Source: Lineus longissimus | Lineage: Eukaryota; Nemertea; Pilidiophora; Heteronemertea; Lineidae | DNA length: 64,000 nucleotides | Reading direction: 5' to 3' | Assembly (NCBI RefSeq): GCF_910592395.1 | Contig: NC_088314.1 | Coordinates: forward strand, 17,209,998 to 17,273,997 | Shown: positions 35,401 through 48,600 of the stretch, in pieces | Numbering within the stretch: position 1 is the first letter of the stretch | Layout: the number at the start of each line of letters is the position of its first letter | Notes under the pieces: generated by a model | The model's database searches: none | What the model was told of the DNA's origin: nothing | What the model saw: the letters and a program-made list of their open reading frames with translations, nothing else | Position numbers and translations under genes: made by a program

Positions 35401-38064
35401 CATCCGAAATCGGCCACTGATTACACAGATGAGAAGGAGGAGTTCCTCAAGCATATCATCCATCATTCTAAAGTCGTTTCCCTGGGAGAGATTGGGTTGG
35501 ATTATTCAAGAGGGTGAGTATCTCAAATACACTGATCACAGAACCACATTCACATGAAAGAAGAAAAAAGACGCTAAGATTAGCATATGTTGTTGTTTTT
35601 TATGCATAATTATGGACAGATAATAGGGTATAAGTTCTTTAATTGTAAAAATTGCATGGTTTCAATGTTTTGGAATCAATATTTCATGATGTGGTTCTGG
35701 AAATACTTAATAACTGTCAGACTCCAGAGCTGAGCACCTTTCCTTGCTATGCATGCAAATTGTTTGATTATCCTTATGGAAAAATATAAATCGGTACATT
35801 TCAAGCAGAGTCATTTTACCAAGAACTTTTAAGTAAATTGACACTTACATGTAAATTGACCAGTGGCATAGTGTTTAGAGCCCCAGGCTCATAATCAGGA
35901 GGTTGTGGGTTCAAATCTTCTAAGGATTGCCACTGTTAGTAGGACTGGCGTTATTAGTTTTGTCCCGGTGTCCTTGAGCAAGACACTCTACCCTTAATTG
36001 CTTCGAATAAGAAGAAAAACCGGCACCTTGGAGATGGTTTCTTTGCCACGGAAGCAAGACCATGAGTACATGTAGCTTGCAATCAGCAATGGACTGTACC
36101 TCTGTCCCAAGATGCGGTCGCTTTGCTAGTAAACCCAATTGATGCCTAACCGTAGTGGAACACAAAAATGCTCCCTCTGCCTTGGAGGAGGATTATTATG
36201 TGGAGAAAAACGTCTTTTTTTAAAAGTGTAGAGCCAATGCTGAAGAAGTAAAAGATAAATTTTTTTTGTTATATTAATTGCAGGTTTGATGAGCACAGGG
36301 AGTGCCAAAAAGAAGTGTTTGTTCGTCAGTTGAAGATTGCAGTACAGAACAAAATGCCTCTGGTGATTCACTGTCGGGAAGCTGAGGAGGACTGCTTATC
36401 ATTGATGATGGAGGTTAGTACGTGACTCGATGTTTTCCGCAGCTTTTGATTTGAAGGAGTTTGACCTACTTCAGTTTTATTACATTTTTCATGTCGATGC
36501 CAATTTTGCACTTTTAAAAAAATTATATTTTTTTCATAGTTTTATAGATTTTATAATTTTGAATGTGTTTTGAGGGGTTTCTGTGTCATCTGGATGCATT
36601 GTATATTGGTTTAAAAAAATTTCCCTGGGAGGGTCTTGAAAATTTCTGAAGAAGAAAATTTTTGATGATGTGTTCAGCTGTCTGTATCTCAAACGATTCT
36701 CAGTCGACCAACATGAGTCAGATATCATTATGCATAAACAGCTCATGCTAATAGTAATACCTCAATATCTGCACTTAACCAAAGTGCCTTATTTGGCCAG
36801 AGTGGGTGGCATGTTACGTCACGTCATCCCCTCTGTTAAGATATGAGTTGAGTATGCGCGCGCAGCCAACGGTTATGACATAAAAAAAACGTCATTTTGT
36901 AAACAGATAGCCATCAGATTCAGAGTTATATTTCTAACTCCTCCACCTTATTTTTCAGCATGTGCCACAAGATCATCTGATTCATCGCCACTGCTTCACT
37001 GGCCACTGGTACGAACTGGAGCCGTGGTTGGCCTACTTCAGTAAATGTTACGTCGGTCTGACTCCGCTGGTTACTTTCCGGTCGGCAGAATGTGTCCATG
37101 ATGTGGCGAGGCGGCTGCCGCTAGAACGATTATTACTAGAAACGGATGCACCTTACTTCAGGCCGCCATATGTAAGTATGAACTTTCTTGGATGGAAACT
37201 TGCTTTAAAAGTTAAAAGTTGAAGTTTTGATTTGAAGGTCTGACATCAACTGCAGTATAAGTTGAGATGGGCTGCACAGTGTTACAGCTGGTACCCATTT
37301 ATACTGGTTGGAGTGGGGCAAGTCAAGACAATGACACCAAAGGAGTAAATTGAAATCCTTTTTCCAAGTGAGTCGTAAGATTTTCCAACCACCTTTCACC
37401 AACTGAATGACACTCAGTAATTTCCGAAAATAAGTCAATAAGATGCATATTATAATTGTAAAGAAAATGTCATGAATCCACAGAAATATACAAGTTGTGA
37501 TTCTATTCAGGTTTGAAGTAATAAGTTTGTGTTTGCAGCAAGGTTTGAGAATGTGAATCTGATAGGTGTGATGCCACAGAGTTTTAGCAACACCTGTAAC
37601 TGCAAAGGACTAAGAGACAATGCAAAAATACAGTTGAAACTCCCTAATAAGGACACCCCTGGGACTGTCATATGCTGTCCTCAATAGAGGCGTGTCCTGA
37701 TTAGAGAGGTCAAATTGAATGGAAACAGCCAATTTGGGACCAAAACTAGTGTCCTTAATAGAGAGGTGTCTGCTAAGGGAGGTTCCACTGTAGCAAGAAA
37801 AAACGATATTGCTGATCTGTTTATGTCGTAGGTTTTGAACTCTGCATTCTCCATAATTCGCTGTAGAATCTTCCACATTCTCTGACGTCTCTCGACTTTT
37901 AGACCCCCTCTTGTCGATTTCAGGTGGACAAGGATGACATGAACTACTCGACTCCCGGGATGGCTATCTGTGTCGCTCACGAGGTGGCTAGGCTACGTGG
38001 TATACCAATGGATGATGTGCTTTTGAAAGCTCGAAGTAATACTTTGGCAATGTACGGAGTGTAA
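26496..38064 (+). CDS. TATDN2: TATDN2-like TatD-family metal-dependent nuclease with giant disordered N-terminus
   Basis: Eight exons: 26496-29680, 30174-30409, 31276-34225, 34771-35003, 35345-35513, 36284-36413, 36959-37171 and 37924-38064. All phases agree, giving 2,418 residues. The TatD domain fills about residues 2149-2418. Its metal and catalytic motifs are all present: YVDSHCHIDF (D2153, H2155, H2157), GSFGCHP, SLGEIGLDY, PLVIHCREA, LIHRHCFTG and LLETDAPYFRP. The family hydrolyses nucleic acid 3' ends or phosphoesters with divalent metals; human TATDN2 is the closest type and also carries a disordered N-terminus, but is only about 760 residues. Here about 2,120 residues precede the domain: Ser/Lys/Arg/Gly-rich, with a 24-residue duplication (from 26555, period 72 bp), a run of KPEIKP-like repeats, and RG-rich stretches. 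Introns carry family T MITEs and a SINE. AATAAA follows at 38150. Confidence 0.9.
29800..29981. mobile_element. Tigger-like MITE (family T) in TatD intron 1
   Basis: 182 bp between TA dinucleotides, from TACAGTAGAGCGTCCCTATC to GGTTCTACTGTA. The interior is nearly identical to the copy at 13528. Confidence 0.88.
34699..34732. mobile_element. Tigger MITE right-end fragment
   Basis: GTATCCGCTTAAGAGAGGC followed by TCCACTGTA matches only the last about 34 bp of family T. It sits in the intron before the TatD catalytic exons. Confidence 0.55.
35861..36165 (+). repeat. tRNA-derived SINE in TatD intron 5
   Basis: The head has an A box-like AGTGGCATAGTGTTTAGAGC and a B box-like GTGGGTTCAAATCTT. 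It is followed by CCGGTGTCCTTGAGCAAGAC and ACTCTACCCTTAATTGCTTC, a conserved central block seen in widespread animal SINE superfamilies (V/Nin-like type; exact name not certain). The 3' end is not sharply defined. Confidence 0.7.
37629..37792. mobile_element. Tigger-like MITE (family T) in TatD intron 7
   Basis: 164 bp from TACAGTTGAAACTCCCTAAT to GGTTCCACTGTA, slightly shorter inside than the 182-bp copies. Confidence 0.85.
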
Positions 38065-40464
38065 CGAAAAAGTGTAAAGGACTTGTTCAGTTTTTAGAAT
38101 TTTACTGTGAGGTTCAGAGGGCAGACTCTTTCTCTAAGATTTAACCACCAATAAATGTGGCTTGTGAAAAAAAGAAAGAAAGATTCTCTGAGCACAAGCG
38201 TACTGATTGACCGACATGTGCTTTAGGTGTGGCAAGTAAATGGTCGCACAAAGATCTGATTTAGACATTGTAAGATAATTTAGTGACAGTAACAGCGGGA
38301 ATATAAAGTCAATACACAGCCGATAAAAGGTGTAGTGGAAGCCTCCCATTTGAGGCTTGATTCACTCGGAGAGGTGGTTACCCTCGACTCGGAGAGATGG
38401 GAAACCCTTGGTGAGGTGGTTACCGATTCCACAGTGTGAGGGTAAGTTTTGACATGAGGCCTGTATGATTTCCATTGAACTCTTGAACATTTAGCTGGAG
38501 AACAGGGTTTAATTTCCCACTTTCCCACTTGCGAATGACAGACAAGTCAGTTCGATAAATAGTTGTCCTGTGGACAAGTAGAAATTTTAAAAGATCAAAT
38601 GGTTTTATATAAAACCTATTTCTTGGCAATTGAACTGTTGTTTGGGACAACAAGAGCACTTGCCCTTCTGAAAACTGCGTAGAAAACCACAAAATTAGTG
38701 ACTGCTGTAATTATGTTACCTTGTGTAATTCCAGTGAATAATCTAAATACTGTAAATACAGAAATGTTGCGTGCCTTTTATTTTTGCGTTTACCGATTAT
38801 CGGAAAAATAGTTGTTGGCGAAAAAGAAGATCTGATTGAAATTACTATCTCAGGATTGTCAAGGAAAAGTTTGCCAAAACTGAAAAAAATTGCCTGAGTA
38901 TTTCTGGAATTACAATAAGTTTTATGGAAATTGTTGAACTTTGAATTTGAATTGATGGTACTTATAATACTGCTGCATTTCTTAAGAATTTATGCATTTG
39001 ATATTGTAACTGCAGACTTTGTGCATTTAATATTTTTGTAACACTTTGTATACTCGTGAGCTTGTTTGAATGCATACATGTTTATTGCCTGTGGAAATAT
39101 GTTCATCATGTTTTTTTCATATGTTCGATTAAATTGTAGATGAAGTTAGGTTACATGTATTTGATAGACAATTTTGATTTACTAGTTAGAAAATATTGTA
39201 CCATGACATGAGTATATGATGTTTAACTGAACTGCTAGAATCTTACCATACACTGCATATTACAAGGAGCAAAATGGTATTTATTTCTGTATTTCTAACC
39301 AAATTTGACAAAACAAAGTGTTTAGTGATAGCTAAATTTCCATTCCAAGCCATATGTACATTACCTATACATTTTGTCACTTATATGCTCAAAGGCCACA
39401 AAATGTTATTTTTACGCTGCGTATGAACCTATAAGGCACAATTGGCTTGGCCAGCCAATTTTATGACGTCATAAAACATCTGTGTTAGGCTTAAGCACAG
39501 TAATGATTTTGTTGCTCAGCTGTGCAGTGAGTAAAGCAATGCAAATTGGAATGCTGGCATACATGTGTATGGTTGCAATTTTTGAACAATGTAAACATAC
39601 AAAAGTACAGGCATGTTTTCCTTGCAAAGGAATCATCTATTACCGCGGCACTTGTTTCGTGAAATTGGTTAAAAAATACCTGGGATTATAAAGGAATCAA
39701 TGCCATATTGGCCACAGTAGTAAAAAGTGATATAGGCTGCAAGTTAAAGTAGTGTCAGTCTACCAACTGGACATAATATCCATTTTAGTGCTGTGACTTT
39801 GAACCATGGGGTAATTTTGAACACTACCCCCCTTCCCCCAAGAAAGATTTGTTATTAGATGAGAAACAACTGTAACCAGGTGTTCAAAGTTACCCCGCTG
39901 TTCAATTCACCCCATGTGACGGTATGTAATTCTGTAAACACAGACAGAAGTGAGATAAGAATGAAACACCCTTACTTGATATTTCATGCATGCCAATTAG
40001 AGTTCAAAGACTTTGGCAGGAAGTAGATGAAAGTACAATTTTGAGAAAAATATTTCTGTTGTCTGGTTATGAAAGATTTGTTTCTGATTTTCATCCTTGA
40101 TTGTGTAATGTTTTGATTTGTTGGAGTGGTGAAGAGGCCATTCACCAGTTCACGATGATGACAAGATGTACAAAAACAAAAAGAAAGTTTAGTTTAGTTT
40201 TCTACTTCTAATTTTCCACTGCCAAAATGATGTACTGGTTTTTCATATTTTTGTAACAAATTTATTCTGTCTCTGACAACAACAAAAGTTTGTAACTTTG
40301 TAAATATATTCTTTCGAATATCTGTGCTGTTTTGTCTTTGTGTCTTTGAGCAGGGTTCTTAACCCTTCTTGTTTCTCTCCACCCAGTGGAAAGGGCATGG
40401 ATACTCGGCTGACAGAGATGGCCTTATGTGTCTGCCAGTCCTGAGTGCTGATGTATGCAGCTTG
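38065..40464. other. 3' UTR and spacer after the TatD gene
   Basis: AATAAA at 38150 is the first likely end of the TatD mRNA. The remaining DNA is AT-rich, with no recognisable exon on either strand. Confidence 0.4.
38150..38155 (+). promoter_or_regulatory. polyadenylation signal of the TatD gene
   Basis: AATAAA, 86 bp after the stop codon; no stronger candidate lies closer. Confidence 0.5.
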
Positions 40465-40785
40465 GAGTTGGACATGTGATACTAGTACTTCCCAGGGAGT
40501 TGAGCTTGGACCTGGAAAATAGCTAGGGTAGTTGGACATGTGATACTAGTACTTTCCAGGGAGTCTTGAGCTTGGACCTGGAAAATAGCTTGGGTAGTTG
40601 GACATGTGATACTAGCACTTCCCAGGGAGTTGAGCTTGGGACCTGGAAAATAGCTAGGGTAGTTGGACATGTGATACAAGCACTTCCCAGGGAGTTGAGC
40701 TTGGACCTGGAAAATAGCTAGGGTAGTTGGACATGTGATACTAGCACTTCCCAGGGAGTTGAGCTTGGACCTGGAAAATAGCTGG
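40465..40785 (+). repeat. about 63-bp minisatellite, five copies
   Basis: The unit runs from TTGGACATGTGATACTAG through CTTCCCAGGGAGTTGAGC to GGACCTGGAAAATAGCTAGG. Copies start near 40466, 40530, 40597, 40661 and 40726 and differ by a few bases (for example CTTT for CTTC). It lies between genes. Confidence 0.9.
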
Positions 40786-42625
40786 GGGTAATAATCATAA
40801 TGTGAAGGTACACTTTGAGCATTGAATTGAACGGCATCTGAGTTTCGCTATACATGTATGTATCTTATCATTATGACTATTTACATATCATTGGCAATCA
40901 AAATAAGATTGCCCCAATATCAACATCAAGCAGACATCTACTGTGGATTCTGATTCTATTGAAGAGCTCCGACTCTCCTCCAATGACATTGTAGAGACGT
41001 GTAGCTGTCCTTGTACGTGAGGCGCTGCTTTGCAAAGTGCGACCCTCTCAGGGCCATAGTCCCCCATCTTCCAGCGAAGCCTTGAAATAAGCCCAGGGGT
41101 CTATCAAAAACTCGGGTGCAAGGATGGTCTAAACGTATTTACTTGCTAAAGAGTGGCCCTTTAGCCCTCATGAGACATTTATAATGTGATCTTTCTTTCT
41201 GCATTGAGCCGTTTGAGGGTCGATCTTGGGGACTAAAAGAGGGGGTCATTCATCCCCTCCGACCCGACCCGGCACCACAATTTCAACCCTGGCTGCAATG
41301 CTGACAGTGACAGTTGAGTTCAGTCCTGGCTTTATCATATAGTGCTGCCACTATTAGTGACACTTTGGCTGTCTGTCATGTGATTGTCTGTTGGCCTATT
41401 AGCCTAATGTGAGTCTTGCTCCCTCTTCCGGTCCATTTAGGACCCTGAGGACCCCTAACTGAACTTCCTACGCCACATCACCTGGACAGGGGGAGGAACG
41501 AGGCCGGTCCACTGCGTCCGGAGTGTACCACACCCACGCACGTGGCCGACACCGACTTCGAATTTTCCCGCTCTTCTGGATGGAATCTTTCGACCAATCA
41601 GTTTTGATCGTCTCTCGCGCTTATCAGTCTGACGCGCCTCTCTTGGGAATGCTTGGAACAATATTGTACTGCACGGTAGAAGGTGTTGCGCGAGGATCAA
41701 TCACTAATGTCAACAAATAAAGCTGAATTATCCAAACAAAATGACCTAAAACACCGATTTACCTACGTTCAATGTGCGCTTAAAAGCGTAAAAGACATTA
41801 TGATAAACTAAAGAATCGGGAAAGTGGACGAAATAAAGACTTTAGGTGATTTGATTGAGTTTTGACTCCGTTTTCTCCACGGACTTAAAACTCCTATCTG
41901 TCATCGACACTCCAGACCAAGGCACCAGACCAAACATTATGCAAGTGCATGCAGTGCACATCAAACGGCACCGCAGTGCAAAAATGAAAAAGTGACACTG
42001 ACGGCTGACTACTTGACAGTTGTTGAGACAGATGTCGAGATGTCAAGCCCCTTGCTGTATGTACTGTGTCATGTGTGTGGCTAAAAAAGGAAGGTGCCCT
42101 CGATCGCCTTCCTGACTTCTGTACCTGGCATCTGCGGCTGTCATGATTCATTGATTGTGTCATTGTGACGAGTGCGAAAGACTGCAGAGCAGAAAGAAAT
42201 GTTGTCGTTGACCAAAATATGAAAATCGTTAAGTTTTATTTTTCTTGAGAAATATTTGTGAATAGCAAAATTAAAGTAGACTAGAGGTGCTGGAATTTGG
42301 TGGTTTACAGTAACATTGCGCAATATTGTATTGCCACTAACTCATGCATTGTATCGCCATTTACTACACATCATGACGTTAATTCCCATGAAAAGAAAAG
42401 TGGTGATAATAAGTTATAACGCAGACACTTGTCACGTCATGGTGAAAAAAATAACGTGCATGTCCGTTACACTTTAAGTGTTACCGGTATCGTTACACTG
42501 TACTACAGCTTCCGTCCATACCTAAGAAGAAGTAGAAAGGGAATGAACTCTACCCTGCAGCTGAGTGCTTGCAGTTGTACTCTTTTTTTAAACCATGTTT
42601 TAAATTGGCTTTTTTTAGTTCCAGC
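40786..42625. other. spacer upstream of the ankyrin gene
   Basis: Contains an inverted copy of the CACTGCGTCCGGAGTGT motif near 41508-41524. No exon is recognised. GCTTTTTTTAG just before 42618 could be an acceptor joining a 5' UTR exon to the start exon. Confidence 0.4.
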
Positions 42626-45600
42626 ATGGCTGATTCAGTTGAACTCATGCCCAAGACTCAAGGGTGCAAGATGCTGGAACAAGCTTACTACTTCATGAAG
42701 GAGCTTCAGTTAAGCGCCAAAACTATTGAAGGGAAACTTGCCGGGGCCATATTCAAGCAGGATGAAGATGCAGTTAAGGCATGTTGGGAACCATCCATGG
42801 TCCATTATCGCCAAAAGGTTTGTGTTTGCGCAGTCATGAAGTTGAATTGCTAGTCCAAAATTAAGAAGCTATAGTCTATAGCCTAAATAAAAATAAGATT
42901 ATAAAAGTGTGACAATTTGTGTGGAATGCAGGGCTTTCCAATCCAACTACTAATTTTTTATAAGGCATTTTTATTTCAAATCACGACTGATGTTGCCCAC
43001 TCTTTTTTAAATGCAACGAAACTGAAGAACCACTGCCAGTGAGGAGTAATATCAACTGTCACGTCATCCTGATTAGGTCTTCTTCTACCTTCAGGAATAT
43101 GGCCTCACGTACCTCCATCTGGCTGTGATGACAGGAAACCTCGACATTCTGAGATTTCTTTTGGAAAATGGAACTGACCCCAACAACACGGCTTACACAA
43201 ACTGCAAAGATGCCAAAAGTTACAGCAATCTGTCCTGCCTGCATGTGGCGGCCTTGTTCTGTCATAAACATGTGTTGGAATGTCTCCTTATGCGTGGTGC
43301 CTACACTGAACACTACTTGCAGTTCTATAGCAAAATGAGGAAAAAGTATTCGAAATTAAACGGGATGACTCCTTTTCACTATGCGATATTCGGCCATGAT
43401 TTGGACACTTTGAAAATTCTGGCGAAATACAAAGCATCAGTGGGCGCAACGACTGTTAACGGGTATACCTCACTTCATTTGGCGGCCATGTTGAACTATG
43501 ATGATGTCTTTCAGTATCTACTCCAGGATAGTAAAAATTTTGAAAACGCCATATCAAAAGATGGTGCAACTTTGCTTTTTGTTGCCGCGGCTAACGGTGC
43601 TCATAAACCACTTTCAATGTTGATAGATCGAGGTTTTGATGTCAATGTCACAAACCAAAATGGAATAAGTGCTTTACATGCAGCTGCTGCATCTGGTAAA
43701 GCAGAAGCTGTGCATGTTCTGTGTGAAGCTGGTGCAGACGTTAATGTTACTTGCGAGAAATACCAAGTCCGGCTAAGAAATATGGAAGAAAAAGATCATT
43801 TGCACGAAGCCATTCCACTCCACGCAGCGATTGGTGCTAAGAGTGTAACCTGTCTCAAAATGCTCCTGAAGTATGGTGCAGATCCTAACTCGTGCTGTGA
43901 TAGTGAATGTGCTGGTCAAGACGTCAGCCCTCTTCACTTTGCAGTCCGACAACAGTCGCAGTGTTTATGTGAAATCTTGTTGGAACATGGTGCTGAAATT
44001 AATGCAAGATGTGCTGAAGGCTTCACCCCTTTAATGGGTAGTATCATTGAAGGCAATCTGGAGGTTTTCAAGTTTTTATTACAGCAGAAGGATGTTGATG
44101 TGAATCTTGGTCACGTGGCAACTTCATTTTCCCCTCTCGTGGCAATAATATTGCTTCTCAAGGATGACTCCATAACAAATTCAAAGGATATGGAAATGAC
44201 TCGCTTGATTCTGGAGAATCCAAGCATAGATCTGGAACAACGATTTGTGCTCATGCATCGTCATGATGTCACCGTGCTTCATCTGGCTGTCCACAAAGGT
44301 AACAAGGAACTGACGGAGTTGCTGGTGGAAAGAGGTGCTAGCGTCAACACCACCATGTCATTTCCTCGTAAGTTGAGACTCCTGCTCAAAACTAACGCAG
44401 GCACTAAGGTGGTGTTAAATCTAACATGGCGTTATCTCCTGCAGTTAAGTCCATTTGATTTAACGCCAACGTTAAAGTTAACGTCACGTTTGCACTAAAG
44501 TTTGTTTCGAACAACCCAGCCCTGGCAGGGGAAAATGTAGAAGCACCCTGTTGGGAGGCCAGGGGCATCACAAAACCGCCATGCCACCTGGGACTAGGAG
44601 CACCTGACTACTTTGGTGCAACAATATCTATTTTTGTTCTTGACTTTCCAATCACATTTGAGAACCGCCAAACACAATAGGATAAATGAGTATAAATCTG
44701 TCGAGAAATACTAGACGATATTTCGCGGGTTGAAGGGCACCCGTTCGAAAGGCCTATAATATATGTAGGCCTAATAGGCCAATAATGTGAAACAGACACA
44801 CCAAAACTGGCTAAATAGCGCCTACACAGTATACTATACATGTAAGTTCGACTTCGGAGTAAAGAGCCATGGTTTATACCAAATATTACAACTGGGCACC
44901 AAGAATTTAAGCGGCCGCCAATGAAATTTAACTTTTCATGATTTTATTAAAAACTTTTATTTCACTTTATAGCTAGCTCAAGTAATATGCCTAATGGACT
45001 CATGATTGATAGTATGTTTATGGTTAGTTACCTTTGATTTATTCTATCCTGACAGATTCCCACACGTCTGGTGTGAGTCTGATGCATACTGTGGCAACCC
45101 AGGGCTATAATCATCTCATGGATTACCTCCACAAGGCTGGCGCTCCGTTGGACTTGCATACATCTACGGGTGTTACCCCACTGCTGATGGCTGTCATTTT
45201 GGGATTCGACAAGCTCATTGGATTCTTCCTTGATCAAGGTAGGTGCCCAGTTGAATGAATGAAATTTACAATAAATCTAAAATATTTGCTATAATGCGGT
45301 CCAAAAGCATCATCTGAAAAGGTGGGTCTTTAGCCCACGCCTGCAGTCTCAATGCTTGGTGACGATATTTGGAATTGGGTACCAAATCTAGTAATCATTG
45401 TTTTGTGTTCTCCTCTGATTGTCAGTAAACCCAGACACCCAGGATCGTTAACCGCTATGAGTTTAACTCCTTACTTCTTAATTGGTCTCTTGCATTGTTT
45501 TGTTATCATTATTATTATGGTGCTGAAGTGGTTTTAACAAAAAGTAAAGACTTTTTTCGACATTCCCTCCAAATTGTATGAAGATGATCAGGCCCAAAAA

Positions 45601-48600
45601 TCAAATTGATGGTAGCACCTGAAACATGAACCCAAGGTGCCATTTGGAATGGATGTGGAGACTGTCCTGATAAATAATTTGCAGAATATTTTTTCCTTAA
45701 GGTGCAGACCCTAATGGAGGAGATGGAGAAGTGACTGCTCTGATGGTCGCTGCGGAACAGAACGACATACCAGTGATGCAGAAACTCATACGGAAAGGTT
45801 GTGATCTGAATAGGAGGAATCTGATGACTGGTAGGTTTTGGAAAACGTAGCTCCTGGTTTTCCTCATTTGGTGTGCAGAATCCAGACTGTCTTGGGAGAC
45901 GGGCTGTCTATTTTAGGAAAGAAAACTGGGCAGAAAACTGTGCAAATTCCTAAGTTGCCACCTCGTATGTTGTCACAGAAGCCAACTGCTAGAGACGTCA
46001 GCCTGGTGCCCCCTGGGGCAGCCGGAAGTTCTTCCGGTGCTCATGATTCTACATGGCATTCCAACAGGCTGCTCATATTAGTTGGAAAGTCCTGGCACAG
46101 GTTTACAGTGCTCTCCACAGGGTTTTCTGAAGGTAGGGTTTGTTTCTGGTGCTCATGATTCTACATGGCATCCCAACAGGCTGCTCATATTAGTTGGAAA
46201 GCCCTGGCAGAGGTTTACAGTGCTCTCCACAGGGTTTTCTGAAGTAGGGTGGTTTTCTGGTGCTCATGATTCTACATGGCATCCCAACAGGCTGCTCATA
46301 TTAGTTGGAAAGTCCTGGCACAGGTTTACAGTGTTCTCCACAGGGTTTTCTGAAGGTAGGGTTTGTTTCTGGTGCTCATGATTCTACATGGCATCCCAAC
46401 AGGCTGCTCATATTAGTTGGAAAGTCCTGGCACAGGTTTACAGTGTTCTCCACAGTGTTTTCTGAAGGTAGGGTTTGTTTCTGGTGCTCATGATTCTACA
46501 TGGCATCCCAACAGGCTGCTCATATTAGTTGGAAAGTCCTGGCACATGTTTACAGTGTCCTCCACAGGGTTTTCTGAAGGTAGGGTGGTTTTCTGGTACT
46601 CAGGATTCTACATGGCATCCCAACAGGCTGCTCATATTAGTTGGAAAGTTCTGGCACAGGTTTACAGTGTTCTCCACAGGGTTTTCTGAAGGTAGGGTGG
46701 TTTTCTGGTACTCAGGATTCTACATGGCATCCCAACAGGCTGCTCATATTAGTTGGAAAGTCCTGGCACAGGTTTACAGTGCTCTCCACAGGGTTTTCTG
46801 AAGGTAGGGTGGTTTTCTGGTGCTCATGATTCTACATGGCATCCCAACAGGCTGCCAAGTTGGAAAGCCCTGGCACAGGTTTACAGTGTTCTCCACAGGG
46901 TTTTCTGAAGGTAGGGTTTGTTTCTGGTGCTCATGATTCTACATGGCATCCCAACAGGCTGCTCATATTAGTTGGAAAGTCCTGGCACAGGTTTACAGTG
47001 TTCTCCACAGGGTTTTCTGAAGGTAGGGTTTGTTTCTGGTGCTCATGATTCTACATGGCATCCCAACAGGCTGCTCATATTAGTTGGAAAGCCCTGGCAC
47101 AGGTTTACAGTGTTCTCCACAGGGTTTTCTGAAGGTAGGGTTTGTTTCTGGTGCTCATGATTCTACATGGCATCCCAACAGGCTGCTCATATTAGTTGGA
47201 AAGCCCTGGCACAGGTTTACAGTGTTCTCCACAGGGTTTTCTGAAGGTAGGGTGGTTTTCTGGTGCTCATGATTCTACATGGCATCCCAACAGGCTTATT
47301 TTTCTTTCAGGTTATACTGCACTTCAGCTTGCTATTCTGTCCGAGTACCTTGTAGCGGCCCATCTTCTGATTGACCATGGATGCAACATCAATAAATGCT
47401 CTGCTGCTGGCCAGACCTCCCTTGCCCTCGCCATACGACATGCTGATACCCGCCTCGTCGAAAGACTACTCGAGAAGGGTGCTGATCCCAATGAGATATC
47501 CTCATCTCTTCGTGTTGAAGATGGCGAACAAGAAGATGGCGAGATTTCAACTGGCGATACCAAAATTATGCCCCTGCATTTAGCTTCGTTGCTAGGAAAG
47601 ATTGACATGATGAAAGTCTTACTGAAGTAAGTGAGCCTTGCTTTTCTGAAAAAAGCTATAGTGTAGGGTTAATTATGGCAGAGAAAAAAATACTTTTTTA
47701 GTTTCCGGTCATCGGTAATTTCCTGACAAAACCTTCAAAATAAAGAAAAATCAATTCCCCAGCTTGCCGAGAATAAAAAAGGCCTTCCAACTTGCCGAGT
47801 CGCCCTGTCTTGGGAAAGAAGACAAATGTTGGAACAAATGTGTCGTATGAGTTATTCAACAGAACGACGTTGTTTACATCTGATGATAAGGTTCTTCATT
47901 GGGCTGTTTTTCTTGTAATGCCTGAATTTACTGGCATGATACAGGGTAGGCAGCTCAGTAAGTTGGAAGGCCTCCCAGAATATACAAAGGTGAGATACCA
48001 GATTCTTGGTCAGTTGGAGAACCGATACTCCATATCCTGTTGCAAACAGGGCCTACCACAATACTCCTCCTTACGCATGTTTCCTTGAGGGAGTAAAGAA
48101 TGTGTCGAGTGTAATGGCCTGTTGTGTCAGGATGGATTCTACAGGGTGATTGACAAAAGTGTAATTACTGCTCAGTGTTTCACATTCAAAAAGCTTCTCG
48201 ATCTTGATCGCAAAAACAAAAAAAGGTTACTTTATAATATGCAAAATATCACAAGTAATATACATAGCTGTGATGATGATGTGTTCATTGTTTTTTTCAG
48301 ACATGGGGCCAAGTTGGATGGTGAGCTGGAGAACGGCCTCACTCCCCTTCATGAAGCAATCGACAAAGGTCAAGAAAACGCGGCCCTGTTCTTAATCCAG
48401 AAAGGCGCGAAGGTCAATCATAAATTAAAGAAATTGCAACCATTTGAATGGAGGAATCATTCAGAAGTGTTTCCATCAGCTGTTGGACTACCTGAACCAG
48501 ATTTAGTTATAGGTACTCTTGTGGATTTCGGATGTCATATATTCTCACCATATTTCTCAGATGCGGAATTGCCGAACTTTCTGAGCCGCTCAAAGTCTCG

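Noticed and set aside
46082-47272. Series of similar 62-90 codon frames
   Set aside because: They are translations of the 112-bp minisatellite; the unit length is not a multiple of three and no gene signals exist.
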